The notes beneath the pieces were generated by a model that saw only the letters and a program-made list of their open reading frames with translations, was not told the origin of the DNA and ran no database searches. This document shows positions 15,139 through 22,004 of a stretch of 64,000 nt of DNA, in pieces. Source of the stretch: Larkinella sp965227735 (GTDB lineage Bacteria; Bacteroidota; Bacteroidia; Cytophagales; Spirosomataceae). The position numbers and the translations under genes are program-made. The number at the start of each line of letters is the position of its first letter. Positions within the stretch are counted from its first letter, which is position 1. The DNA lies in NCBI RefSeq assembly GCF_965227735.1, contig NZ_OZ245776.1:310001-374000 (forward strand). Reading direction: 5' to 3'.

Positions 15139-16332
15139 ATGAAAAGACAAACGAAAGCCATTCGGATCCAGACGAAGAAATCGCAATACCGCGAACATTC
15201 GACGCCTTTGTTTTTGACTTCCAGTTTCACGTTTGAAAGCGCGGAGCAGGGAAAAGCCTTGTTTGAGGAAACCGAAGAAGGGAACATTTACTCCCGCTTC
15301 TCGAACCCCAACGTAACGGAATTTGTCGATAAGGTGTGTATGCTTGAGAACGCCGAAGCCGGCATTGCGACGGCAACCGGTATGGCTGCGGTTTTTGCCA
15401 GTATGGCGGCTTTGCTGAAATCGGGGGATCACATCGTGGCCTGCCGGGCGTTGTTCGGCTCGGCACACCAGATCATTTCGCAGATTCTGGTGAAGTGGGG
15501 CATCACCTACACCTATGTAGACGCCGACGCATCAGAAGCAGACTGGGAAGCGGCCATTCAGCCCAACACCAAAATGGTGTACCTGGAAACGCCCTCGAAT
15601 CCCGGTCTGGAACTAGTCGATCTGGAAATGCTGGTTCGTTTGAAAAAGAAATACGGTTTTATTCTGAACGTCGACAACTGTTTTGCCACACCGATTCTGC
15701 AAGCGCCCCTCGATCTCGGTGCCGACCTCTCGGTTCATTCTGCCACCAAATACATGGATGGGCAGGGACGTGTGCTGGGTGGCGTTATCGTCGGCTCGGA
15801 AGAATTGATCGCGCCAATCCGGTTTTTTGCGCGGCATACCGGCCCGTCGATGTCCCCGTTCAACGCCTGGACGCTGTCGAAAAGCCTGGAAACGCTGGAG
15901 CTTCGGATGGATCGTCATTGTGCCAACGCCCTGAAACTGGCACAGGCCCTGGAGCAACACCCGGACGTCCATGCCGTGAAATACCCCTTCCTGCCCTCCC
16001 ATCCGCAGTATGAACTGGCGAAACGGCAGATGGAAGCCGGTGGTGCCATCGTCACGTTTGAGGTAGAAGGCGGTTTTGAACGCGTGAAGTCCCTGTTTGA
16101 ATCCTTGAAAATTGCCTCACTTTCTTCTAACTTAGGGGATACACGGACGATTGTGACGAATCCATTTACGACGACGCATTCCAAACTAAAACCGGACGAA
16201 AAAGCCGCTTTGGGCATTACGGAAGGTTTGATTCGAGTGTCGGTCGGTCTGGAAGACGCAGATGATCTGGTGGAAGATTTTGAACAGGCGGTTCGAAAGT
16301 CGGCGGAAGTGCTGCAATCGGCAGCGCAATGA
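15139..16332 (+). CDS. metZ: O-succinylhomoserine sulfhydrylase (PLP transsulfuration family)
   Basis: 397-residue Cys/Met metabolism PLP enzyme. It would join sulfide to an activated homoserine to give homocysteine. Landmarks: YSRFSNPNVTEF, ATGMAAVFASMAALL, VYLETPSNPGLELVD, DNCFATPILQAPL and the PLP lysine Lys204 in SATKYMDGQGRVLGG. The ATG at 15139 is chosen over a TTG at 15121 that lies inside a repeat. Position next to the sulfate-reduction genes supports direct sulfhydrylation; O-acetylhomoserine as substrate, or a cystathionine enzyme, cannot be excluded by sequence alone. Confidence 0.88.
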   Translation: MKRQTKAIRIQTKKSQYREHSTPLFLTSSFTFESAEQGKALFEETEEGNIYSRFSNPNVTEFVDKVCMLENAEAGIATATGMAAVFASMAALLKSGDHIVACRALFGSAHQIISQILVKWGITYTYVDADASEADWEAAIQPNTKMVYLETPSNPGLELVDLEMLVRLKKKYGFILNVDNCFATPILQAPLDLGADLSVHSATKYMDGQGRVLGGVIVGSEELIAPIRFFARHTGPSMSPFNAWTLSKSLETLELRMDRHCANALKLAQALEQHPDVHAVKYPFLPSHPQYELAKRQMEAGGAIVTFEVEGGFERVKSLFESLKIASLSSNLGDTRTIVTNPFTTTHSKLKPDEKAALGITEGLIRVSVGLEDADDLVEDFEQAVRKSAEVLQSAAQ

Positions 16333-16377
16333 ATTTTTGCAGTTGAGTTTCGAGTTATACGTTTAAATAACTGAACG

Positions 16378-16613
16378 ATGAAAACGCTAACGATTAATCT
16401 GCCCGATAGTCTTGTATAGAAGAATTTGAAGCTAAAATGCTTTTTGCTGGTCAATTGCACGAAAAAGGCAAGGTATCGCTCGGGCAAGCGGCTGATATTG
16501 TTGGCATCAGTAAACGATCCTTTATAGAGATTATGGGACGGTTTGGGTTTAGTGTCTTTAATTATTCTGTGAAGGATTTAGAACTGGAAATCAAAAATGC
16601 GCTTGGATATTGA
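16378..16613 (+). pseudogene. Broken UPF0175-family antitoxin gene
   Basis: Begins MKTLTINLPDSLV and hits a TAG at 16417. In another frame, from about 16416, the family continues without interruption (IEEFEAKMLFAGQLHEKG, GQAADIVGISKRSFIEIM, FSVFNYSVKDLELEIKNA) to the TGA at 16611. A single-base deletion near 16414-16416 explains the break. UPF0175 proteins are usually antitoxins next to PIN-domain toxins; no toxin gene follows. The decay appears recent because the rest of the reading frame is intact. Confidence 0.85.
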
Positions 16614-16913
16614 TGGCACGATATGCGCTGTAAAACTATTTATCAAGACAACGCGAACTATGAGATGATGCCCTTGCCTATCAGTTTTTTAAGTGCCAGC
16701 GGCACGTAATGTTAATAGCAAATGGGTATTTCAAGAGTTCCTGGCGTGCCGGAGGTACGCGATATAGGCTTAGTTGCGTACCTCCGGCACGCCTGAAGCT
16801 CTTGAAATACCCATTTGCTATTAACATCGCACCCCTCCGGGGTCAACAATCTCACAGTTTACGTTAAAAGAGTAATTTATATGAATTGATTCTTGAAGAA
16901 GCCGGAGAATAAC
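16614..16913. other. Gap between the UPF0175 remnant and the oxidoreductase gene
   Basis: About 300 bp without a gene. It holds a small GTGCC/GGCAC hairpin (16693-16705), the 52-nt-arm inverted repeat at 16709-16827, and a short CCCCTCCGGGG palindrome just after it. No toxin-like reading frame that could partner the broken antitoxin was found. Confidence 0.6.
16709..16827. repeat. Large inverted repeat with 52-nt arms
   Basis: Arms at 16709-16760 and 16776-16827 pair with only a few mismatches around a 15-nt loop. The inner part carries GGCGTGCCGGAGGTACGC and its complement, a GC-rich palindromic core reminiscent of REP-type elements; the outer part is AT-richer (TGTTAATAGCAAATGGG). It sits beside the broken UPF0175 gene. 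Confidence 0.85.
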
Positions 16914-18017
16914 ATGCGAATTTCACTAGTCTTCTTTCTGTTTGTGATGACTTTAAGCTCACAAAGTAGCGCCCAGACCACCAAAAAACCGCTCCGCGTT
17001 GGGGTGGTGGGTTTGGTGCATTCGCACGTCGGCTGGATTTTGAACAGGGCGAAAAAAACCGGCGACCCGGATATTGAGGTGGTTGGCATTGCCGAACCCA
17101 ACCGGGAAGTTGCCGAGCGGTATATGCAACGGTACGGTTTACCGATGAGCCTGGTCTATTCGACGGTGGAGGAAATGCTGGACAAAACCAAACCGGATGC
17201 GGTAACGGCCTTCAACGAGATCAGCAACCACATCAACGTCGTAAAACTCTGTGCCCCACGCGGCATTCACGTGATGGTGGAAAAACCGCTGGCGGTCAGC
17301 ATCGATCAGGCCCGGCAGATGGAAGCACTAGCCAAAAAGCACAAGATTCATCTGTTGACCAACTACGAAACCACCTGGTATGGCAGCAATCACAAAGCGT
17401 ACCAGATTGCCGTAAAAGACGGCGCCATCGGCCCGATCCGCCGGATTGTCGTACACGACGGCCACGATGGCCCCAGCCGGATGAACAAGGAATTTGTGGC
17501 CTGGCTGACCGATCCGGTTACCAACGGCGCCGGGGCCTTGTTCGATTTCGGGTGCTACGGCGCCAATCTGGCGACCTGGTTGCTGAAAGGGGAACGACCG
17601 ACGACCGTCAGTGCCGTTACCTTGCAGATCAAACCGGATGTGTACCCCAAGGTGGACGACGATGCGACCATTGTGCTGACCTATCCCAAAACGCAGGTCG
17701 TTATTCAGGCGTCTTGGAACTGGCCGTTCAGTCGCAAGGACATGGAAGTCTACGGCGAAACCGGGTATGTGTTTACGCTCGACGGTACGCGAATGCGGGT
17801 TCGGCTGAAGGAAGACAAAACCGAACAAACGGCGGAAGCGGCCAAAACCGATGCGCCGGTTACCGATCCGTTCGACTATCTGGCGCAGGTGGTGCGGGGT
17901 GAAACTAAATCCGTCGATGATTTGTCATCGTTGCAAGTGAACATGATTGTGATGGAAATTCTGGATGCAGCACGTCGCTCGGCCAAAGAAGGAGGCAAAC
18001 CCATCGCCTTAAAATAG
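16914..18017 (+). CDS. Exported Gfo/Idh/MocA-family oxidoreductase
   Basis: 367-residue NAD(P)-dependent oxidoreductase-like protein with a signal peptide (MRISLVFFLFVMTLSSQSSAQ). The Rossmann fold starts with RVGVVGLVHSHVGWIL, followed by VVGIAEPN and the family's VEKPLAVSIDQAR motif; the C-terminal sheet domain starts near GPIRRIVVHDGHDG. Secreted members are common in Bacteroidota sugar and polyol metabolism; the substrate is unknown. The start at 16914 preserves the signal peptide. It precedes cysH by 66 bp but has no evident sulfur role. Confidence 0.85.
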   Translation: MRISLVFFLFVMTLSSQSSAQTTKKPLRVGVVGLVHSHVGWILNRAKKTGDPDIEVVGIAEPNREVAERYMQRYGLPMSLVYSTVEEMLDKTKPDAVTAFNEISNHINVVKLCAPRGIHVMVEKPLAVSIDQARQMEALAKKHKIHLLTNYETTWYGSNHKAYQIAVKDGAIGPIRRIVVHDGHDGPSRMNKEFVAWLTDPVTNGAGALFDFGCYGANLATWLLKGERPTTVSAVTLQIKPDVYPKVDDDATIVLTYPKTQVVIQASWNWPFSRKDMEVYGETGYVFTLDGTRMRVRLKEDKTEQTAEAAKTDAPVTDPFDYLAQVVRGETKSVDDLSSLQVNMIVMEILDAARRSAKEGGKPIALK

Positions 18018-18083
18018 GATAACTATAGCTTACTATAAATTTTGCGGACCAAACGGGGTGACCCGCGCAATCCGTCGGTAAAT

Positions 18084-18797
18084 ATGATCGCGGAACCTTC
18101 CTATACAATCGACAGCCTGGCGGAACGCCTGGCGGGCAAGAGCGAAGTTGAAAGCCTGCAAACGCTGGCCGAATTATTTCCCGGCCAGGTGGTTTTTTCA
18201 TCCAGTCTGGGCTACGAAGACCAGGTGATTACGGACATGATCCTGGCTAATAACCTGCCCATCCGGATTTTTTCGCTGGATACCGGCCGAATGTTCAATG
18301 AAACGTATCAGGTTTGGCAGAAAACCAACAGCCGGTACGATACCAAAATTGAAGCCTACTTCCCGAAAGGCGAATCGGTGGAGAAACTGCTGAACGAAAA
18401 AGGACCGTTCAGTTTCTACGAATCGGTCGAAAACCGGAAAGAATGCTGTTTTATCCGAAAGGTGGAACCGCTGAACCGGGCACTGAAAGGCAACAAAATC
18501 TGGGTGACCGGTATTCGCGCCGAACAGTCGCAAAACCGCCAGACGATGACGCAACTGGAAGCCGATGAGGCCCATCAGTTGATCAAGTTTCACCCGCTGA
18601 TGAACTGGTCGTTTGACGAAGTGAAAGCTTATGTGCGCCAGCACAATGTGCCGTACAATCCGCTTCACGACCGGGGTTTCGTGTCGATTGGTTGCCAGCC
18701 CTGCACCCGCGCCATTCAGGAAGGCGAAGACTTCCGGGCCGGTCGCTGGTGGTGGGAAGATAATTCGAAAAAGGAATGTGGTTTACACGCAAAATAA
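18084..18797 (+). CDS. cysH: Adenylylsulfate (APS) reductase, thioredoxin-dependent
   Basis: 237-residue PAPS/APS reductase-family protein reducing activated sulfate to sulfite in the cytoplasm. It has the iron-sulfur cysteine pairs that mark APS-type enzymes (ECCFIRKVEPLNRAL and IGCQPCTRAIQEGEDF) and the C-terminal KKECGLH tail with the catalytic Cys. Other motifs are SSLGYEDQVITDM and TGIRAEQSQNR. The ATG at 18084 is preferred; a TTG 42 nt upstream adds residues with no family match. No cysC-like kinase is seen nearby, consistent with APS as substrate. A 31-bp-arm hairpin separates it from cysD. Confidence 0.93.
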   Translation: MIAEPSYTIDSLAERLAGKSEVESLQTLAELFPGQVVFSSSLGYEDQVITDMILANNLPIRIFSLDTGRMFNETYQVWQKTNSRYDTKIEAYFPKGESVEKLLNEKGPFSFYESVENRKECCFIRKVEPLNRALKGNKIWVTGIRAEQSQNRQTMTQLEADEAHQLIKFHPLMNWSFDEVKAYVRQHNVPYNPLHDRGFVSIGCQPCTRAIQEGEDFRAGRWWWEDNSKKECGLHAK

Positions 18798-18873
18798 CCT
18801 CTGATGTTCTCTGATAAACTCTGTGTAATAACTTTTTAATTGTTACACAGAGTTTATCAGAGAACATCAGAGG
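18798..18873. repeat. CAGAG-word inverted repeat, perfect 31-bp arms
   Basis: Arms at 18798-18828 and 18843-18873 are exact reverse complements around a 14-nt loop. The element begins directly at the cysH stop codon and ends 15 bp before cysD, so it would fold in the mRNA between the two. It shares long words (TTACACAGAGTTTATCAGAG) with 9719-9805. Confidence 0.95.
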
Positions 18874-18888
18874 GAATCAGAGATAAAA

Positions 18889-19800
18889 ATGAGTACTTAC
18901 AAACTTGATTATTTAGATCAACTTGAATCGGAAGCGATTCAGATTATGCGTGAAGTGGCCGGCCAGTTTGAGCGGCCTGCGCTGTTGTTTTCGGGTGGAA
19001 AGGATTCCATCACGCTGGTGCATCTGGCCCTCAAAGCCTTCCGCCCCGGCAAATTCCCGTTTCCCCTGGTTCACATCGACACCGGTCACAACTTTCAGGA
19101 AGCCCTCGATTTCCGGGATTGGCTGGCCGAAAGTCTGGGCGAAAAGTTGATTGTTCGCTATGTGGAAGATACCATCCGGGAAAAGAAACTGAAAGAACCG
19201 ACGGGCCGGAACGCCAGCCGGAATGCCCTGCAAACGTTTACCCTGCTCGACACCATCGAAGAATTTGAGTTCGATGCCTGCATCGGTGGGGCCCGGCGCG
19301 ACGAAGAAAAGGCCCGCGCCAAAGAACGCGTCTTTTCCGTCCGTGATGAATTTGGTTCCTGGGACCCCAAGCTCCAGCGGCCGGAATTGTGGAACATTTA
19401 CAACGGCAAGATTCACAAAGGTGAAAATGTGCGGGTGTTCCCAATCTCGAACTGGACCGAACTGGACGTCTGGAACTACATCAAGCGGGAGAAAATCGAC
19501 TTGCCGAGCATTTATTTTGCCCACGAACGCGAGTTGATTCTGCGCGATGGCAAGCTGCTGGCGACGGCCAAAGGCGTGATTCAAACCGAAGAAACGGATC
19601 AGATTGTGACCCGGCGGGTTCGTTTCCGGACTGTTGGCGATATTTCCTGTACGGCAGCGGTTGAATCTGACGCCGATACGCTGGAAGCCGCCATTGCCGA
19701 AATTCAGGCCACCCGCATCAGCGAACGGGGCGAAACCCGGATCGACGATCAGGTGTCGGAAGCCGCGATGGAAGACCGGAAAAAGGGTGGGTATTTTTAA
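18889..19800 (+). CDS. cysD: Sulfate adenylyltransferase subunit 2
   Basis: 303-residue ATP pyrophosphatase-type subunit that makes APS from sulfate and ATP together with the GTPase CysN. The PP-loop is LLFSGGKDSITLVHLALKAF; other family blocks are DTGHNFQEALDFRD, FDACIGGARRDEEKARAKER and WTELDVWNYI. Length matches CysD. Unusually, its partner cysN does not follow directly: a MntA/HepT toxin-antitoxin pair occupies the 736 bp between them, with only 17 bp between cysD and mntA. Confidence 0.96.
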   Translation: MSTYKLDYLDQLESEAIQIMREVAGQFERPALLFSGGKDSITLVHLALKAFRPGKFPFPLVHIDTGHNFQEALDFRDWLAESLGEKLIVRYVEDTIREKKLKEPTGRNASRNALQTFTLLDTIEEFEFDACIGGARRDEEKARAKERVFSVRDEFGSWDPKLQRPELWNIYNGKIHKGENVRVFPISNWTELDVWNYIKREKIDLPSIYFAHERELILRDGKLLATAKGVIQTEETDQIVTRRVRFRTVGDISCTAAVESDADTLEAAIAEIQATRISERGETRIDDQVSEAAMEDRKKGGYF

Positions 19801-19817
19801 GCGTAAAATACAAAACT

Positions 19818-20105
19818 ATGCAACCATTTGACTTTCAATCATTTCAAATGTATTTGCGTACCAATCAAATTTTTGACCGGTTTGGTTTAGGTCGAATTGG
19901 GGTTTTTGGCTCATTTGCCCGAGGGGAGAGTTTTCAGGATATTGATGTAATTGTTGAGGATGACATTCCCTATCAACAATTGATTGAGTTAAAAAATACC
20001 TTGCAGGGTGATCTACACATTCCCATTGATGTCATGCTGAAGCGATATGCTGAGCCCATTATTCTTCATAGGGCAATGAAAGACGTAAAATATGCGACCC
20101 GGTAG
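19818..20105 (+). CDS. mntA: MntA-type nucleotidyltransferase antitoxin
   Basis: 95-residue minimal nucleotidyltransferase. The active-site motif is GVFGSFARGESFQDIDV: Gly31-Ser32 and the metal ligands Asp41 and Asp43. In described MntA proteins the GS and DxD are ten residues apart; here only eight separate them, so the connecting loop is two residues short. MntA neutralises HepT by adding AMP groups to its tyrosine. It overlaps hepT by 14 bp and lies 17 bp after cysD, so it is probably transcribed with the cys genes. Confidence 0.85.
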   Translation: MQPFDFQSFQMYLRTNQIFDRFGLGRIGVFGSFARGESFQDIDVIVEDDIPYQQLIELKNTLQGDLHIPIDVMLKRYAEPIILHRAMKDVKYATR

Positions 20106-20535
20106 TAACAACGATCTGGTCTATTGTCTTCGAATTTTGGAAGCCATCGGAAAAATCAAACTTTACGCGAGTGCATACACCGACCCGTTTGATTTCTTTG
20201 AAGCCGATGACCAAAAAGATTTTAACGCCAGTCTGCTTCAATTACTTCACATCGGCGAACAAGCGAACCGGTTCAGTGAAGAGACAAAGCAAATCAATGA
20301 AGATGTTCCCTGGCAACAAATCAGAGCATTTCGCAACATCATCGCACATGATTACATTGGGGTTGACAAACTGATTGTTTTTGAGACGATTCAGGTTCGA
20401 TTGCCTCAATTAAAGCAACAGATCGAGCAAATAATACGGGACCTGTTGCTAAAAAAGGTATTTGATCCGGCTGAATACCAACTCTCAAAGGAAAGCCGCT
20501 ATTACAAACACATTGATTTCGATACAATTGTCTAA
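20092..20535 (+). CDS. hepT: HepT-type HEPN ribonuclease toxin
   Basis: 147-residue DUF86/HEPN protein. The catalytic motif RNIIAHDY (Arg81, His86, Tyr88) is the full RX4HXY signature of HepT; the tyrosine is the known AMPylation target of MntA. Relatives are RNases that cleave RNA, in one studied case tRNA 3' ends. The start overlaps mntA by 14 bp, and cysN begins one base after its stop, so cysN translation is likely coupled to hepT. All key residues are present, so the toxin looks active. Confidence 0.88.
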   Translation: MRPGSNNDLVYCLRILEAIGKIKLYASAYTDPFDFFEADDQKDFNASLLQLLHIGEQANRFSEETKQINEDVPWQQIRAFRNIIAHDYIGVDKLIVFETIQVRLPQLKQQIEQIIRDLLLKKVFDPAEYQLSKESRYYKHIDFDTIV

Positions 20536-20536
20536 C

Positions 20537-21790
20537 ATGGACTTACTCAGATTTATTACCGCAGGTAGCGTCGACGACGGCAAAAGCACGCTGATCGGCC
20601 GCCTGTTATACGATTCAAAATCCATTCTGGCCGACCAGATGGAAGCCATCGAACGCGCCAGCAAAAGCCGCGATGATGGTGAAATCGACCTGGCTTTACT
20701 GACCGATGGTTTGCGCTCGGAACGGGAACAGGGCATCACCATCGATGTAGCATACCGGTATTTTCAGACCACGAAACGCAAGTTCATCATCGTCGATGCG
20801 CCGGGCCATATTCAGTATACCCGCAACATGGTGACGGGGGCTTCCAACTGTCAACTGGCGGTGGTGCTGGTCGATGCCCGTCACGGCGTGGTGGAACAGA
20901 CGCGTCGGCACTCGCTGATTGCGTCCATGCTGGGCATTCCGCACCTCGTGGTGGCCATCAACAAAATGGATCTGGTTGGGTATTCGCAGGATGTCTACTC
21001 CAACATCTGCATCCACTACAACGAACTGGCGCAAAAGCTGAACGTTGGCGAGGTGACCTATATTCCCCTGAGTGCGTTAAACGGTGATAATGTGGTCGAT
21101 AAGTCGGCCAATATGCCGTGGTATGAAGGCGAACCGTTACTCAGCCACCTCGAAACCGTCGTACTCGATCAGGATGAAAACCTGACCGATGCCCGGTTTC
21201 CCGTTCAATACGTAATCCGGCCACAAACCGCCGAACTGCACGATTACCGCGGGTATGCCGGCAAAATTACCAGCGGTATTTTCCGCAAAGGCGACGCCGT
21301 AACGGTTTTGCCGACCGGCGAAACCTCCACCATCGACGCCATTGAAATTGCCGAAACCCATTACGACGAAGCCTTTGCACCGATGTCGGTTGTGCTGCAT
21401 CTGGCCGATGATGTGGATGTAAGCCGTGGCAATCTCATCGTGAAGTCGGACAACCAGCCGATTGTGAGCCAGAACGTCGAAGCGCTGCTGTGCTGGATGG
21501 ATGCCAAACCGCTGAAAGTAGGCAGCAAATACACGCTCCAGCACGGTACGTTCCGGACGCGTTGTGCGGTGCGCGAGATTGTGTATCAATTGAACGTCAA
21601 CACCTATGAAGAAATCGAAGACGTGGAAAGCCTGAAACTGAACGACATTGCCCGCGTCATTCTGAAAACGGCAAAACCGGTCAGTTTTGATCCGTATGGC
21701 AAAAACCGGGTCAATGGTGGCGCAATCCTGATCGATGAAACCTCGAACGTTACTGTGGGTGCGTTGATGTTGCAGGGGGAAGTGGCGTAA
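20537..21790 (+). CDS. cysN: Sulfate adenylyltransferase subunit 1 (GTPase)
   Basis: 417-residue EF-Tu-like GTPase that powers APS formation with CysD. GTPase motifs are GSVDDGKSTLIGRLLYD (P-loop), DAPGHIQY and NKMDLVGY. It lacks a fused CysC kinase domain, in line with the APS-type CysH. The start at 20537 (MDLLRFITAGSVDDG) gives the standard N-terminus; an earlier in-frame ATG at 20462 lies inside hepT and adds unrelated residues. It starts one base after the hepT stop. A terminator follows at 21928. Confidence 0.96.
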   Translation: MDLLRFITAGSVDDGKSTLIGRLLYDSKSILADQMEAIERASKSRDDGEIDLALLTDGLRSEREQGITIDVAYRYFQTTKRKFIIVDAPGHIQYTRNMVTGASNCQLAVVLVDARHGVVEQTRRHSLIASMLGIPHLVVAINKMDLVGYSQDVYSNICIHYNELAQKLNVGEVTYIPLSALNGDNVVDKSANMPWYEGEPLLSHLETVVLDQDENLTDARFPVQYVIRPQTAELHDYRGYAGKITSGIFRKGDAVTVLPTGETSTIDAIEIAETHYDEAFAPMSVVLHLADDVDVSRGNLIVKSDNQPIVSQNVEALLCWMDAKPLKVGSKYTLQHGTFRTRCAVREIVYQLNVNTYEEIEDVESLKLNDIARVILKTAKPVSFDPYGKNRVNGGAILIDETSNVTVGALMLQGEVA

Positions 21791-21927
21791 GCGATGCGCA
21801 AACCGTTGATCGCGGAATCGATCTACCTATAACCGCAGGGAATGACCAATAATAAAAAGTAGGCCTGTTTACGACGGGACAGGAACTGATAAATGAGTAC
21901 ATTTGTATGTAAACCATACATAAAAGT

Positions 21928-21950
21928 GCCGGAATAGCTTCCGGCCTTTT
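21928..21950 (+). terminator. Intrinsic terminator after cysN
   Basis: GCCGGAA, TAGC loop, TTCCGGC, then CTTTT. It lies 138 bp after the cysN stop and ends before the sulfite reductase gene, suggesting the latter has its own promoter. A smaller TGTATG/CATACA hairpin lies just upstream (21904-21920). Confidence 0.7.
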
Positions 21951-22004
21951 ATTCAGAATATTAGTCTTTTAATTCTATCGACTATCTCACTAAAGCAATA
22001 AATC

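Noticed and set aside
16614..16700. PIN-domain toxin following the broken UPF0175 gene
   Set aside because: No frame in this stretch shows PIN-domain acidic motifs or sufficient length.
18018..18083. SAM riboswitch upstream of cysH
   Set aside because: The leader is too short and lacks the conserved cores of the SAM-I or SAM-II classes that I can recall.
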